8,362 nucleotides of DNA, taken from NCBI GenBank assembly GCA_041656175.1, contig JBBAEA010000144.1, positions 1-8,362 of the forward strand, in the 5' to 3' direction. Each line of letters opens with the position of its first letter. Within the stretch, counting starts at the first letter, position 1. The stretch is from JBBAEA01 sp041656175. GTDB lineage: Bacteria; Myxococcota_A; Bradymonadia; UBA4248. The notes beneath the pieces are model-generated. The model worked only from the letters and a program-made list of their open reading frames with translations, made no database searches and was not told the origin of the DNA. The translations under genes and the position numbers were made by a program. Positions 1-7,097 of this stretch are shown here, piece by piece.

Positions 1-98
1 GCCTCGCGGCGGACACCCTTGGTGTTCGGCTATATCCTTCCCACTACCGGGCGGATTCGGGACTTTCACCCTTTAGAGCGTGCGCTCGCCGAGCGCAC
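1..98 (-). mobile_element. 5' end of a group IIC (bacterial class C) intron, cut by the window edge
   Basis: Read on the minus strand from 98, the sequence opens with GTGCG, fitting the group II 5' consensus GUGYG. It folds at once into a perfect 8-bp hairpin (91-98 with 80-87, loop 88-90). It then carries AGGGTGAAAGTCCC (72-59) and CAAGGGTGTCCG (21-10). From memory, these blocks in this order and spacing match domain I of class IIC introns such as that of Oceanobacillus iheyensis. The intron starts one base beyond the terminator palindrome, and class C introns typically insert just after terminator stem-loops. Only the first 98 bases are visible. The reverse transcriptase/maturase and domains V-VI would lie beyond position 1, so intactness cannot be judged. 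The 5' boundary at 98 is inferred from the GTGCG motif. Confidence 0.85.
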
Positions 99-99
99 C

Positions 100-140
100 C
101 ATAAAAAAAAGATGGCTCATAGAGCCATCTTTTTTTTATG
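100..140 (-). terminator. Rho-independent terminator of the tail operon
   Basis: This is a perfect inverted repeat with arms 100-118 and 122-140 and a 3-base loop. The GC-containing core GATGGCTC/GAGCCATC is flanked by eight A and eight T, so on the minus strand the hairpin ends in a U8 tract. It begins 11 bases after the stop codon of the gpD-like gene. Its symmetry means it could also terminate transcription on the plus strand. It appears to be the target that the group IIC intron used. Confidence 0.92.
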
Positions 141-151
141 CATCAGCATAC

Positions 152-1234
152 TTAGCGAGCCGGCCTTCCAATACTGAATTCAGTGTAGTACCCGAAACCT
201 TTGCCAGGTCCAGCCTTAAGCACGTGCTTAGCCGAGGTTACGTAATACTCCCCATCCATCTCAGTACCGATGTCATCGACGGTAATCTTCTTACCACACT
301 GCACTCGCGGGTCACCCTCGCATTCTCCCTTACCCGTTACAAATTGCATCGCTTTGCGGTTTAAGATTGAGTAGGCCAAAGCTTCGGCTTCCTCTTGAGA
401 CGCAACGTTCTCATCGCTTACTTGGATAACCGTTGAAGGGTTATTACGATCCGCCCTAGCTCCCGCCGATTCACGTCCCATGCCTTCACCAAGTATTTCG
501 CTACTCGCTCCAATGATTGGTGCTGCTGTTTTGGGGTCGTAGGAACGCACAACTACTTTTGAAACTGCCCCCATCGTAGAGCTACCAAAGTCAAGGCGTC
601 TCAATATGCTTACACCACTACCAGCCTTAGTCCCATCCCAGCTCAGTTTGCAGCTGGAGCTCTGTACTTGCGGTTTTTTGAATATCAGCTTTTTGTCTTT
701 AACTCCGACTTCAAAGCCAATGCGTTGCGCTCTTTCATAAAGGAAGGAGAGGTTGTTCACGTTGTTTTGCGAGACAAAGGGGTGAATGATTTTGGAATCA
801 TCGACATCGGCTCCCAAACCGCCCTCACCAGCAATGAGGGTTGCGAGATCGGAGTCTTTGATGTTTTCCCATGAGCGTCGTTTTCGGCCACGTGTTAGAG
901 CTTGCAAGCCGTCAAAGCCGCTAACAACGAAGAGCTGGCGCGTGTACTCGCGTCGGTGTCCCTTAACGCTAGTGACCTGCCCTTCGATGAGCTTTGTCGT
1001 GTCTGGCCTACCCTTTACAAAGTATCCGAGCTCAATAACACAGCTGTCGCCTTCTTTGATATTTGCTTCATTAGAGAAATAATTATCACGATCGTCTAAC
1101 ACGATCTTAAAAGCACTTGCTCCGTCCGAGACTTGCTCAATCTCAATTTCATTCACTCTTGTCTTTAACTTTTCAGTGCTAAAGTCCAGGCTTCCAAGCG
1201 TTAGCTTGAAATCTGGAGGATTCATGTTTGGCAT
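152..1234 (-). CDS. Phage late control D / gp27-like baseplate hub protein (Afp8 N-terminal type)
   Basis: This 360-aa protein belongs to the phage late control D family. These proteins form the trimeric central hub of contractile-tail baseplates, joining the tube to the spike (T4 gp27, P2 gpD, the N-terminal part of VgrG/Afp8). Family signs are a beta-rich N-terminal half, the FVVSGFDGLQ segment (102-111), the SQNNVNNLSFLYERAQRIGF block (155-174), and a C-terminal domain with DGEYYVTSAKHVL (327-339) and GYYTEF (348-353). It stops at residue 360 with no OB-fold or beta-helical spike, so the spike must be a separate gene not seen here. The ATG at 1234 has a GGAGG Shine-Dalgarno at 1244-1240, five bases away; the alternative Met4 is poorly placed. 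It is the last gene of the operon, 59 bases after the LysM gene and 11 bases before the terminator. A T6SS VgrG is less likely given its partners. Confidence 0.9.
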   Translation of the reverse strand: MPNMNPPDFKLTLGSLDFSTEKLKTRVNEIEIEQVSDGASAFKIVLDDRDNYFSNEANIKEGDSCVIELGYFVKGRPDTTKLIEGQVTSVKGHRREYTRQLFVVSGFDGLQALTRGRKRRSWENIKDSDLATLIAGEGGLGADVDDSKIIHPFVSQNNVNNLSFLYERAQRIGFEVGVKDKKLIFKKPQVQSSSCKLSWDGTKAGSGVSILRRLDFGSSTMGAVSKVVVRSYDPKTAAPIIGASSEILGEGMGRESAGARADRNNPSTVIQVSDENVASQEEAEALAYSILNRKAMQFVTGKGECEGDPRVQCGKKITVDDIGTEMDGEYYVTSAKHVLKAGPGKGFGYYTEFSIGRPAR

Positions 1235-1239
1235 ATTAT

Positions 1240-1244
1240 CCTCC
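1240..1244 (-). promoter_or_regulatory. Ribosome binding site of the gpD-like gene
   Basis: GGAGG on the minus strand, five bases upstream of the ATG at 1234. It decides this start over the in-frame ATG three codons later (1225). Confidence 0.7.
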
Positions 1245-1293
1245 GTATTATACGATCATAGCCATAATAAATAAACTCGGCATTCTACTCTAC

Positions 1294-1992
1294 TTAAGCA
1301 GCTCCATCACCCTGATTTGCTGGCGCCTCGTAGGGCTTGCTAACCTTGGTAATGATGGTTCCGTTATTAACGATTTTTTTGAGCTGCGCGGGGTCGCTTG
1401 GGTCATCGACACCCTCAACAATTTTACCCCAATCATCGGGATATTTGTTTTGGATATCGGCCAAAGTCGGGTTGTCACCTACGTTGAACACTTTGTGTCC
1501 TACTTTATCCCCGCCGCCGTCTGCACCGCCATCGCTAGCGCCGTAGGCTTCTTCGGCTTGAGTCATTGAGATGCTAACCACGGCCCTACAAGGCACACCG
1601 TTATCAGTAAACATGGTGTATTTTGTAGTCACGTCGTTAACCACACCCGTAAAGACACCGCCCGTGTATAAAACGTCTGAGCCAGCCCATACGAGTTTCA
1701 CCATAGGAGGTCGTTTTAGCTCCTTTTTGATGATGGCCAAATTCATGACGGATTCTACAATGCCACGCACGTCACCGCCAGTCTCAAATCTGTCGAACAA
1801 GAGCTCAACAGACAGTTTTATCGCTTTACCCGATGTAAACTGTAAAGCTGGAAAGTCGGTGGCGATACCTTGGGAGTCATCACTCCACTCGACCGCTTTA
1901 TTAAAGCTAAGCTCTTTAGGGTTAAATTCAGCCACAATATTTGGGCCACCCTCTAAGCAAACTATAGTAATCTTCCTAAGCGCGCTACTCAT
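1294..1992 (-). CDS. eCIS tube-initiator/baseplate protein with C-terminal LysM-like domain (Afp7-like)
   Basis: This 232-aa protein has two parts. Residues 5-146 resemble the 'CIS tube protein' fold of Afp7/gp53-like adaptors: FNPKELSFNK (23-32), LSVELLFDRF (60-69), RPPMVKLVW (94-102), YTMFTDNG (125-132) and a CRAVVSISMTQ strand (135-145). A Gly/Asp linker follows (151-164). Residues 166-217 form a degenerate LysM-like domain with the expected spacing (VGD 171-173, YPDDW 184-188, DPAQL 200-204, GTII 211-214). In related particles this protein sits between the inner tube and the central hub, and its LysM domain is thought to contribute to baseplate assembly. The start ATG overlaps the upstream stop codon by one base (TAATG), with AGGAGG at 2006-2001, so translational coupling is likely. 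The tail after residue 217 is short and Pro/Gly/Ala-rich. Confidence 0.88.
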   Translation of the reverse strand: MSSALRKITIVCLEGGPNIVAEFNPKELSFNKAVEWSDDSQGIATDFPALQFTSGKAIKLSVELLFDRFETGGDVRGIVESVMNLAIIKKELKRPPMVKLVWAGSDVLYTGGVFTGVVNDVTTKYTMFTDNGVPCRAVVSISMTQAEEAYGASDGGADGGGDKVGHKVFNVGDNPTLADIQNKYPDDWGKIVEGVDDPSDPAQLKKIVNNGTIITKVSKPYEAPANQGDGAA

Positions 1993-4900
1993 TATTCTGT
2001 CCTCCTACGTTGAAGTTCTTCAGAGAGGTTCTCTAAAATTCTTTTATATACTTCCTCTGCCAACATTCGTAAGAAGTGCGGAGAGGGCAAAGCATCCGTG
2101 ATATTCTTCAAGTCACCCATCGCCGAGGTCAGCAAACTCGAAGGAGAGCTGCCACCGATGTCGCCACCACTAAACAAAGGATCTGCCATCTGTTGCGCGC
2201 TATCTGCTTCCTTGGTAGCGAATGGATTAACAAACGACTTGTCGTGGTGCGCCTGTACACCTTGTATGGGCGTGGCGCCGATCTTGCGTAACGCCTCGCG
2301 CAGTTCACGTTGATTAGCGCGTTCAATCGCTTCATGGTTCTTAACGCGCCATGAAGGTAAGCCCTTCTCGCCAAGATAGGCGCTCTCGGGTAACGCATCT
2401 AAGAGAACCCGCACTGTTTCATTGCTAGAGAACACGCCAACTTGCGAGCTACTCTTGCCCACAGCGTAGTCTAGTAATGAATCGATTCGAGACAAGATCT
2501 CCGCGTTCTGCTTCTCCTGTAGAGCAAGGGAGGCGTGGTGCGCGTTGCTAGCGTATTGCCCGCCGCTCTCTTCAGATATTGCAAGCACTTCATTCATCGC
2601 CTTTGAGCTGTCAAAGCTAGCATAGCCAGCGTTGCTCGCTTCGAGGTACTTAGAAAGTTCCTGCTTGACGCTAGGTGTCTCGGCACTAAGCGGCACAAAG
2701 AAGCTCATCGCGTTGCCGAGCACTCCAGGATAGGAGGGGGCAAGCTCAACTTCTTCACGCTTTGTTGTTTCTAGTGCAGATTTTAGCAACAAGCCGTCTT
2801 CAGCACCACCGCGGACGCTGTGCGCGACACTAATATTTCGTAGGACGTTGGCAAAGTTCGCAGAACTAAAGCTGTCGGAGAGTTTACCATAGCGCTCAGA
2901 CTGCTTTTGCTTTTGCGCCATCTGCTCTACGTAGCTTTTGCGCAAGCTGCCAATAGCGGCTTTTGAAGATTCTCTAGCGGCATGCTCCCGATACAGATCC
3001 GTCGCCTGCGTATGCGCAGCGGCTTTAAACTCGGGCTGTGCTACCATACGAACGTACGCTTCGGGCCCAAAGTCTAGATCGATGCCAGCAAAGCGACTGG
3101 AGTCGCGCTGTGCGTATCGCTCTTGGCTATAAGCCAAATCGTCACTTACTACATCGTAGTCGCCCGCAATGCCCATACCAAGGTTAACGGGTACGAAGTT
3201 CTCTGCCACTAAGTTGTGAGCAATAGAGGGTTCAAGCTCAAGGCGAGCCGTGAAACTACGTGTTTCTTCAGCACCGCGTAACGCTTGAGGCATATGCGAG
3301 AACTCAATGTTCTGCTTCAAACCAACGCTCGTGTCACTCTTGGGGGAAAGACTTAAGCTAAGCTTTACCGTATCAAGCGACTCGCCTAGATTACTGTAAT
3401 TCCCGCTGTGCTCTAATGAGAGCAGACCAGCACTGTGTAGCGCTGAAGCCGCGCTGCTCACCGCCGTCGTCTTTTCCAGCTGCTCAACATAGCGTTTCGC
3501 CAAAGCAGACTGCAAGCTACGCGTCGAATCGCCGGACTCGCCACTAAGCATAGACGATAAGTGACGTACTACCGCTTTATCGGCACCCAGCATCGAGCTT
3601 AAGTCCAAACTCTGCTGTGACTTATCACGGGCTAGCTCATGTTTGAGTTGGATTAGGCTGTCGCTAAGAGGCGTTAGTTCACGCATCTCAAGGTGGCGCT
3701 CACCAAACTCAGACGACATTCGCTCTTGAACCTTGTCCTCGTCTTCTCCTAGATTGAGCAAACTAAACATCTGCCCCATACGTCGCTCGATCGGGCTTTG
3801 TAGATCCAGTGCGCGCTCACTGCGCTCATTGGAATCCATAAGTTTTGCAAGCACCGAGATGCTACTACCTATGCTTTGCAAATACTGCGTGTCGATCTTA
3901 TCTTCGCCAATAACGACGCTACGTAGCGACGTCATGCCACTATCAAGTTTTTGTCCAGCCAGTGCTAAGCTGTGCGCATGACCGCTTGTGATAGCAGATT
4001 GCGCAAGTCGCAGCCCGTCCACAAACGATTCATAGGCTGACGCTTGCCTTGCCATCAACTCCGAGTAGCGCGCTGCTTCGTAAGCGCTGCTCGCCTCGGC
4101 GAGTTCTGGCCTTGCACTCCTCGCTAGAGCCACACGTTTCGCTGCCTCTACCTGAGAGACCGCGTCGCTTAGCAAAGACTTGAGAGCCTCGTGCTGCGAA
4201 GCATCCACAGATTGCGCCAAGTCCGCGCGAAGTTGCACGCCTTCAAAGTCAAACTGTGAGTAACCAACGCGCTCCGCGCTAAAGCCTTGCAATCGATTGG
4301 AGAGTTCGCTGAGCATGCCAACGCGTTCCTGCATCGTTACGGCGCGTGCGCCGCCAATTTGGCTAAGGCTATCGCCAAGCTGCGTAAGCCTTGCATCTTC
4401 ACCAGCGTATGACACAATGCGATCGTAGAAAGCCTGCGACGTATTGAGCGCCAGTTCAATCTTGTTAGCACCAGCCACACGTTTCGCTGCCTCTACCTGA
4501 GATACCGCATCGACAAGTAAAGACTTGAGAGTCTCGTGTTGCGAAGCATCTACAGACTGCGCCAAGTCCGCGCGAAGCTGTACGCCTTCAAAGTCAAACT
4601 GAGAGTAGGCAACGCGCTCTGCGCTAAAGCTTTGTAATCGTTCGGAGAGTTCGCTGAGCATGCGGACGCGCTCTTGCATCGTGATGCCGCGAGCATCGAC
4701 AATCCGGCTCAGACTATCGCCAAGCTGCGTTAACGTTGCGTCCTCACCGGCGTAAGCCGCAATGCGATCGTAGAAAGCCTGCGTGCTAGCAATCGCCAAT
4801 TCCTGCCCTTGGCGCAACGACTCGCTTTGCGAGAGCAATTCCAAGTCATGGGTGAGCTCTGCCAAAAGTAGCTGATCTTCTGCTGCCGACATGCCCTTGC

Positions 4901-6245
4901 GCTGAGAGAGCTGACGTAGGCTTTGCTCAAAGCGAGCAAACTCGACGCTCTGTAGCGACGATGCAGATTCGGAGAGCTTGCGATGAATATCTCGCGAGGC
5001 AAGCTCCACGCGATTGAGCAATGAGGCACTGAGGCGCTGCTGCTGCTCAACGGCGTAAGCATCGCGTCGTGTACTGACCATCATTGCGCTCTTGAGCGAA
5101 TCAAGGTCTATCACAGATGACGCGACCAAAGCGTCTTCTGCCTGCGATAGCTCGCGCAATAAAACGCGGTCTACATCCATAGAGAAGCCCGACAAACGCT
5201 CAAAGCGATCAGCCGCCTTTAACCAGCTACTCGAAAGCTCATCGCTACCATGCTGCTCGACATAGCCCTGAACAACACTAGATATCGCCGACATGCGGCG
5301 CCGAATCGCGTCGTTCATAGCCCCCCCATGCTTCGCACGCGGCTCAAGCATTCGCAGCGACGTTAAACTACTTCCACCTTCACTTATATCTTTAATTTGA
5401 CCCAAGAAGCGATCATCACTCCTCAGCATATTTTCAAAATAATTTTTCTCAAAACGTTCAATTAACTGAATGGATTCAGCACCAAGTACTCCATCCTTCG
5501 CCAAGCTCCGCACTGATTCGTTCACCTCGCGAAGCAATGCACGATCCAAACGCTCATCGCGACCGCGATCCATGCGTAAACGCGTCAACGCCTTGGTCCA
5601 CCTCGCAACAGACTTCGCCGAAACCGCGTCCGATGCCTCAAGCGCCATGCCCGAAACCTTCGAGAGAAGTAAATCCTCGCGCCGCATCGAATCTGACGTA
5701 AACGATAGCGGGCTAGTCCCCAACTTCGTCACCAACTCAAGCTGCTCGCCGACCTTGCTCGCCAGCTTGTGTTGCGCAAATAAGTTCTCGCGTTGCTTTG
5801 CCGCTAACTGCGTCAACTTCTTCGCACTAAGACCTTCGCGTTGCAACGATGAAACCTGAGCCTTAACAGCAGACGCACTCACGCCCAGACGCGCTTCATC
5901 CTCTTCATCGTTGAACAGCATCAATAATACTGCATCTAGCCAATATCGCCACTCACCCACGTCCGTCGCACTGCGCGCAATCCCTGCAGTACGCGTCGAG
6001 GCAGGCGACAATACGCTAGCCTGACCAATCTTTGCCTCAAAACTACCAAGACCAGCCCGCGCTACGCCCGACTTCAGCATGCCGCCCATCAAACGCTCTG
6101 CAAAACTATCCGCTCCCTCAAGCATCGCCCGAGATGAAGCAGACACGCCTTGCATCGCGTCTAGGCCCAAGCCCGCCAACGTCCATCTGCGTACCAGCAC
6201 TCCAGCCGTATCTTGTTTTATATCATGTTGCCGTGTCTTTGACAT
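1992..6245 (-). CDS. Giant helical protein between tube and LysM genes; putative tape-measure or tube-lumen protein
   Basis: I do not recognise this 1417-aa protein by motif. It is rich in Ser, Ala, Leu, Glu and Gln, and I find no cysteine. Residues 180-712 contain a single proline (302) and read as continuous amphipathic helices. Prolines become common only after about 960. Residues 476-706 hold two 115-aa tandem copies about 85% identical. There is no signal peptide; the longest hydrophobic run is short (about 102-111). The C-terminus (1386-1417) is a charged amphipathic helix. The gene lies between tube and LysM genes, where Afp/PVC loci carry the tiny afp6 and P2 carries tape-measure gene T. 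I infer a length-determining or lumen-filling rod. At 0.15 nm per residue an extended helix would span about 210 nm. Alternatives are an Afp6-like adaptor with a huge N-terminal extension, or cargo. The ATG at 6245 has GGAG at 6256-6253. Confidence 0.6.
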   Translation of the reverse strand: MSKTRQHDIKQDTAGVLVRRWTLAGLGLDAMQGVSASSRAMLEGADSFAERLMGGMLKSGVARAGLGSFEAKIGQASVLSPASTRTAGIARSATDVGEWRYWLDAVLLMLFNDEEDEARLGVSASAVKAQVSSLQREGLSAKKLTQLAAKQRENLFAQHKLASKVGEQLELVTKLGTSPLSFTSDSMRREDLLLSKVSGMALEASDAVSAKSVARWTKALTRLRMDRGRDERLDRALLREVNESVRSLAKDGVLGAESIQLIERFEKNYFENMLRSDDRFLGQIKDISEGGSSLTSLRMLEPRAKHGGAMNDAIRRRMSAISSVVQGYVEQHGSDELSSSWLKAADRFERLSGFSMDVDRVLLRELSQAEDALVASSVIDLDSLKSAMMVSTRRDAYAVEQQQRLSASLLNRVELASRDIHRKLSESASSLQSVEFARFEQSLRQLSQRKGMSAAEDQLLLAELTHDLELLSQSESLRQGQELAIASTQAFYDRIAAYAGEDATLTQLGDSLSRIVDARGITMQERVRMLSELSERLQSFSAERVAYSQFDFEGVQLRADLAQSVDASQHETLKSLLVDAVSQVEAAKRVAGANKIELALNTSQAFYDRIVSYAGEDARLTQLGDSLSQIGGARAVTMQERVGMLSELSNRLQGFSAERVGYSQFDFEGVQLRADLAQSVDASQHEALKSLLSDAVSQVEAAKRVALARSARPELAEASSAYEAARYSELMARQASAYESFVDGLRLAQSAITSGHAHSLALAGQKLDSGMTSLRSVVIGEDKIDTQYLQSIGSSISVLAKLMDSNERSERALDLQSPIERRMGQMFSLLNLGEDEDKVQERMSSEFGERHLEMRELTPLSDSLIQLKHELARDKSQQSLDLSSMLGADKAVVRHLSSMLSGESGDSTRSLQSALAKRYVEQLEKTTAVSSAASALHSAGLLSLEHSGNYSNLGESLDTVKLSLSLSPKSDTSVGLKQNIEFSHMPQALRGAEETRSFTARLELEPSIAHNLVAENFVPVNLGMGIAGDYDVVSDDLAYSQERYAQRDSSRFAGIDLDFGPEAYVRMVAQPEFKAAAHTQATDLYREHAARESSKAAIGSLRKSYVEQMAQKQKQSERYGKLSDSFSSANFANVLRNISVAHSVRGGAEDGLLLKSALETTKREEVELAPSYPGVLGNAMSFFVPLSAETPSVKQELSKYLEASNAGYASFDSSKAMNEVLAISEESGGQYASNAHHASLALQEKQNAEILSRIDSLLDYAVGKSSSQVGVFSSNETVRVLLDALPESAYLGEKGLPSWRVKNHEAIERANQRELREALRKIGATPIQGVQAHHDKSFVNPFATKEADSAQQMADPLFSGGDIGGSSPSSLLTSAMGDLKNITDALPSPHFLRMLAEEVYKRILENLSEELQRRRTE
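2001..2006 (-). promoter_or_regulatory. Ribosome binding site of the LysM gene, inside the preceding coding sequence
   Basis: AGGAGG on the minus strand, eight bases before the ATG at 1992. The six bases are also two consecutive Arg codons near the C-terminus of the 1417-aa protein, whose TAA stop overlaps the new ATG by one base. Confidence 0.75.
4131..4820 (-). repeat. 345-bp in-frame tandem duplication in the 1417-aa gene
   Basis: Two adjacent copies have a period of exactly 345 bases (115 codons). For example, CACACGTTTC recurs at 4131 and 4476, and GATCGTAGAAAGCCTGC at 4421 and 4766 (plus-strand reading). The protein copies cover about residues 476-591 and 591-706. Over 105 aligned residues I count 16 differences, about 85% identity. 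Both copies carry QAFYDRI, YAGEDA, LTQLGDSLS, MQERV, MLSELS and a fully conserved block from YSQFDFEGVQ through SQHE. The outer edges fade, so exact breakpoints are uncertain by a few codons. Confidence 0.95.
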
Positions 6246-6323
6246 CGTCCAACTCCAATTTGCTATGCCCTCTGGCGTTTATCGCGCCGCAACCAAACGT
6301 CGCTTGCGCCCCCCTAACCTAGC

Positions 6324-6764
6324 CTAAGCCAACCTCAAACCCTCATGCGCGATCTCTAGCGTCTCCATCGCAATCGCATTCTGCCCAACACCAAGCTGGG
6401 GACCATCCCATTTTACAGGCAAACCACCGCTAAAACTATACGTCATCGCCGGCTGATTATCATCGCCCAAAATCGCTATCGTACCCGATATACGCTCCTT
6501 CACTGGACTCGAAATATACGAGCTCAACCACGCAAACATATCCCTGGAGCAAAGACCGCGCTTAAACACCAAATTCGGATACGTCGCGTTACCCATAATC
6601 TTACGTGTCGTATGATTCAAGCCGCCTTCCACGATATCCTGAATCTCTACATTGACACCTAAACCACTCACCTCCTGGAACATAGCGCCATCGCCACTAA
6701 CGCCCGCTACGCTCAACGTCACCTTAAATCCATAAGCTGCTAAAGGGTCTACTCTATTCGCCAT
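6324..6764 (-). CDS. Contractile-tail inner tube protein (gp19 / Afp1-Afp5 type)
   Basis: This 146-aa protein polymerises into the inner tube that is driven into the target. It matches the T4-gp19-like/TIGR02241 tail region family along its length: DPLAAYGFKV near the N-terminus (6-15), FQEVSGLGVNVEIQDIVEGG (29-48), a basic stretch, YPNLVFKRGL (62-71), a Ser/Ile helix region, and the C-terminal signature PVKWDGPQL...AMETLEIAHEGL. The ATG at 6764 is chosen because GGGAGG (6775-6770) lies five bases upstream and the family begins close to DPxxxxxF. The frame is open upstream to 6833, but those 23 residues do not resemble the family. It is the first gene of the operon, 78 bases before the 1417-aa gene. 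Its position before the LysM and hub genes corresponds to Afp5 rather than Afp1, and no sheath gene accompanies it. Confidence 0.93.
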   Translation of the reverse strand: MANRVDPLAAYGFKVTLSVAGVSGDGAMFQEVSGLGVNVEIQDIVEGGLNHTTRKIMGNATYPNLVFKRGLCSRDMFAWLSSYISSPVKERISGTIAILGDDNQPAMTYSFSGGLPVKWDGPQLGVGQNAIAMETLEIAHEGLRLA

Positions 6765-6769
6765 AACTT

Positions 6770-6775
6770 CCTCCC
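6770..6775 (-). promoter_or_regulatory. Ribosome binding site of the tube gene
   Basis: GGGAGG on the minus strand, five bases before the ATG at 6764; it decides the start. Just upstream the leader can form a small 5-bp hairpin (TTGCC at 6786-6790 with GGCAA at 6796-6800), which might influence access to this site. Confidence 0.75.
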
Positions 6776-6780
6776 GTCTA

Positions 6781-7097
6781 TTAATTTGCCTAAAAGGCAA
6801 GATACATGCTATCTCCAGCCCCCCGCCACACAACTACCTAAGAACATAACATGCAAAGCTAATACCAAGTCCACAACTATTTTTAAACCGCTCTCTTTCG
6901 ACACCACTCGCCAAAAACCTAGCACAAATAACCGCCCAACTTGTCACAGGGTACAATTGTCCACACCTAAAACCTTTAAAATACATAAACTCCCTTGCAA
7001 CTATCCAAAATTCTTGTTAGCTTCACAGCCGACCCAAAGGCTCAAAAGTCTTTGGGTTATTTATTAGCGTTTTTGCTAAAACCAATGTTTTTAATGG
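6781..7097. other. Divergent intergenic region upstream of the tube gene, no gene seen
   Basis: This should hold the promoter of the minus-strand tail operon, but I find no convincing -35/-10 pair on that strand. Visible items are the leader hairpin (6786-6800), an 8-bp palindrome ACAATTGT (6953-6960) that could be an operator, and the terminator-like stem-loop at 7032-7065. No open frame here has a ribosome binding site or recognisable composition. Confidence 0.5.
7032..7065 (+). terminator. Terminator-like stem-loop on the plus strand
   Basis: ACCCAAAG (7032-7039) pairs with CTTTGGGT (7050-7057) around a 10-base loop, followed by TATTTATT on the plus strand. The T tract is interrupted and I see no plus-strand gene upstream. 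It may end an unrecognised small RNA or block readthrough toward greA. The minus-strand reading has no T tract. Confidence 0.4.

Noticed and set aside
152..1234. Type VI secretion VgrG
   Set aside because: It lacks the OB-fold and spike, and its neighbours (gp19-like tube, LysM adaptor) are of the eCIS/phage-tail type rather than Tss proteins.
1247..1252. Perfect TATAAT on the minus strand between the LysM and hub genes, suggesting an internal promoter
   Set aside because: The matching -35 is poor, and transcription would begin at or inside the GGAGG ribosome binding site of the hub gene, so it would not give a usable message.
5470..5859. Long open frame on the plus strand opposite the 1417-aa gene
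   Set aside because: It lies wholly antisense to a well-supported coding sequence, has no ribosome binding site, and its Ser/Arg-rich composition is typical of shadow frames.
6765..6833. 23-codon N-terminal extension of the tube protein
   Set aside because: No ribosome binding site supports the upstream ATG, the added residues do not fit the tube family, and a strong GGGAGG sits right before the internal ATG at 6764.
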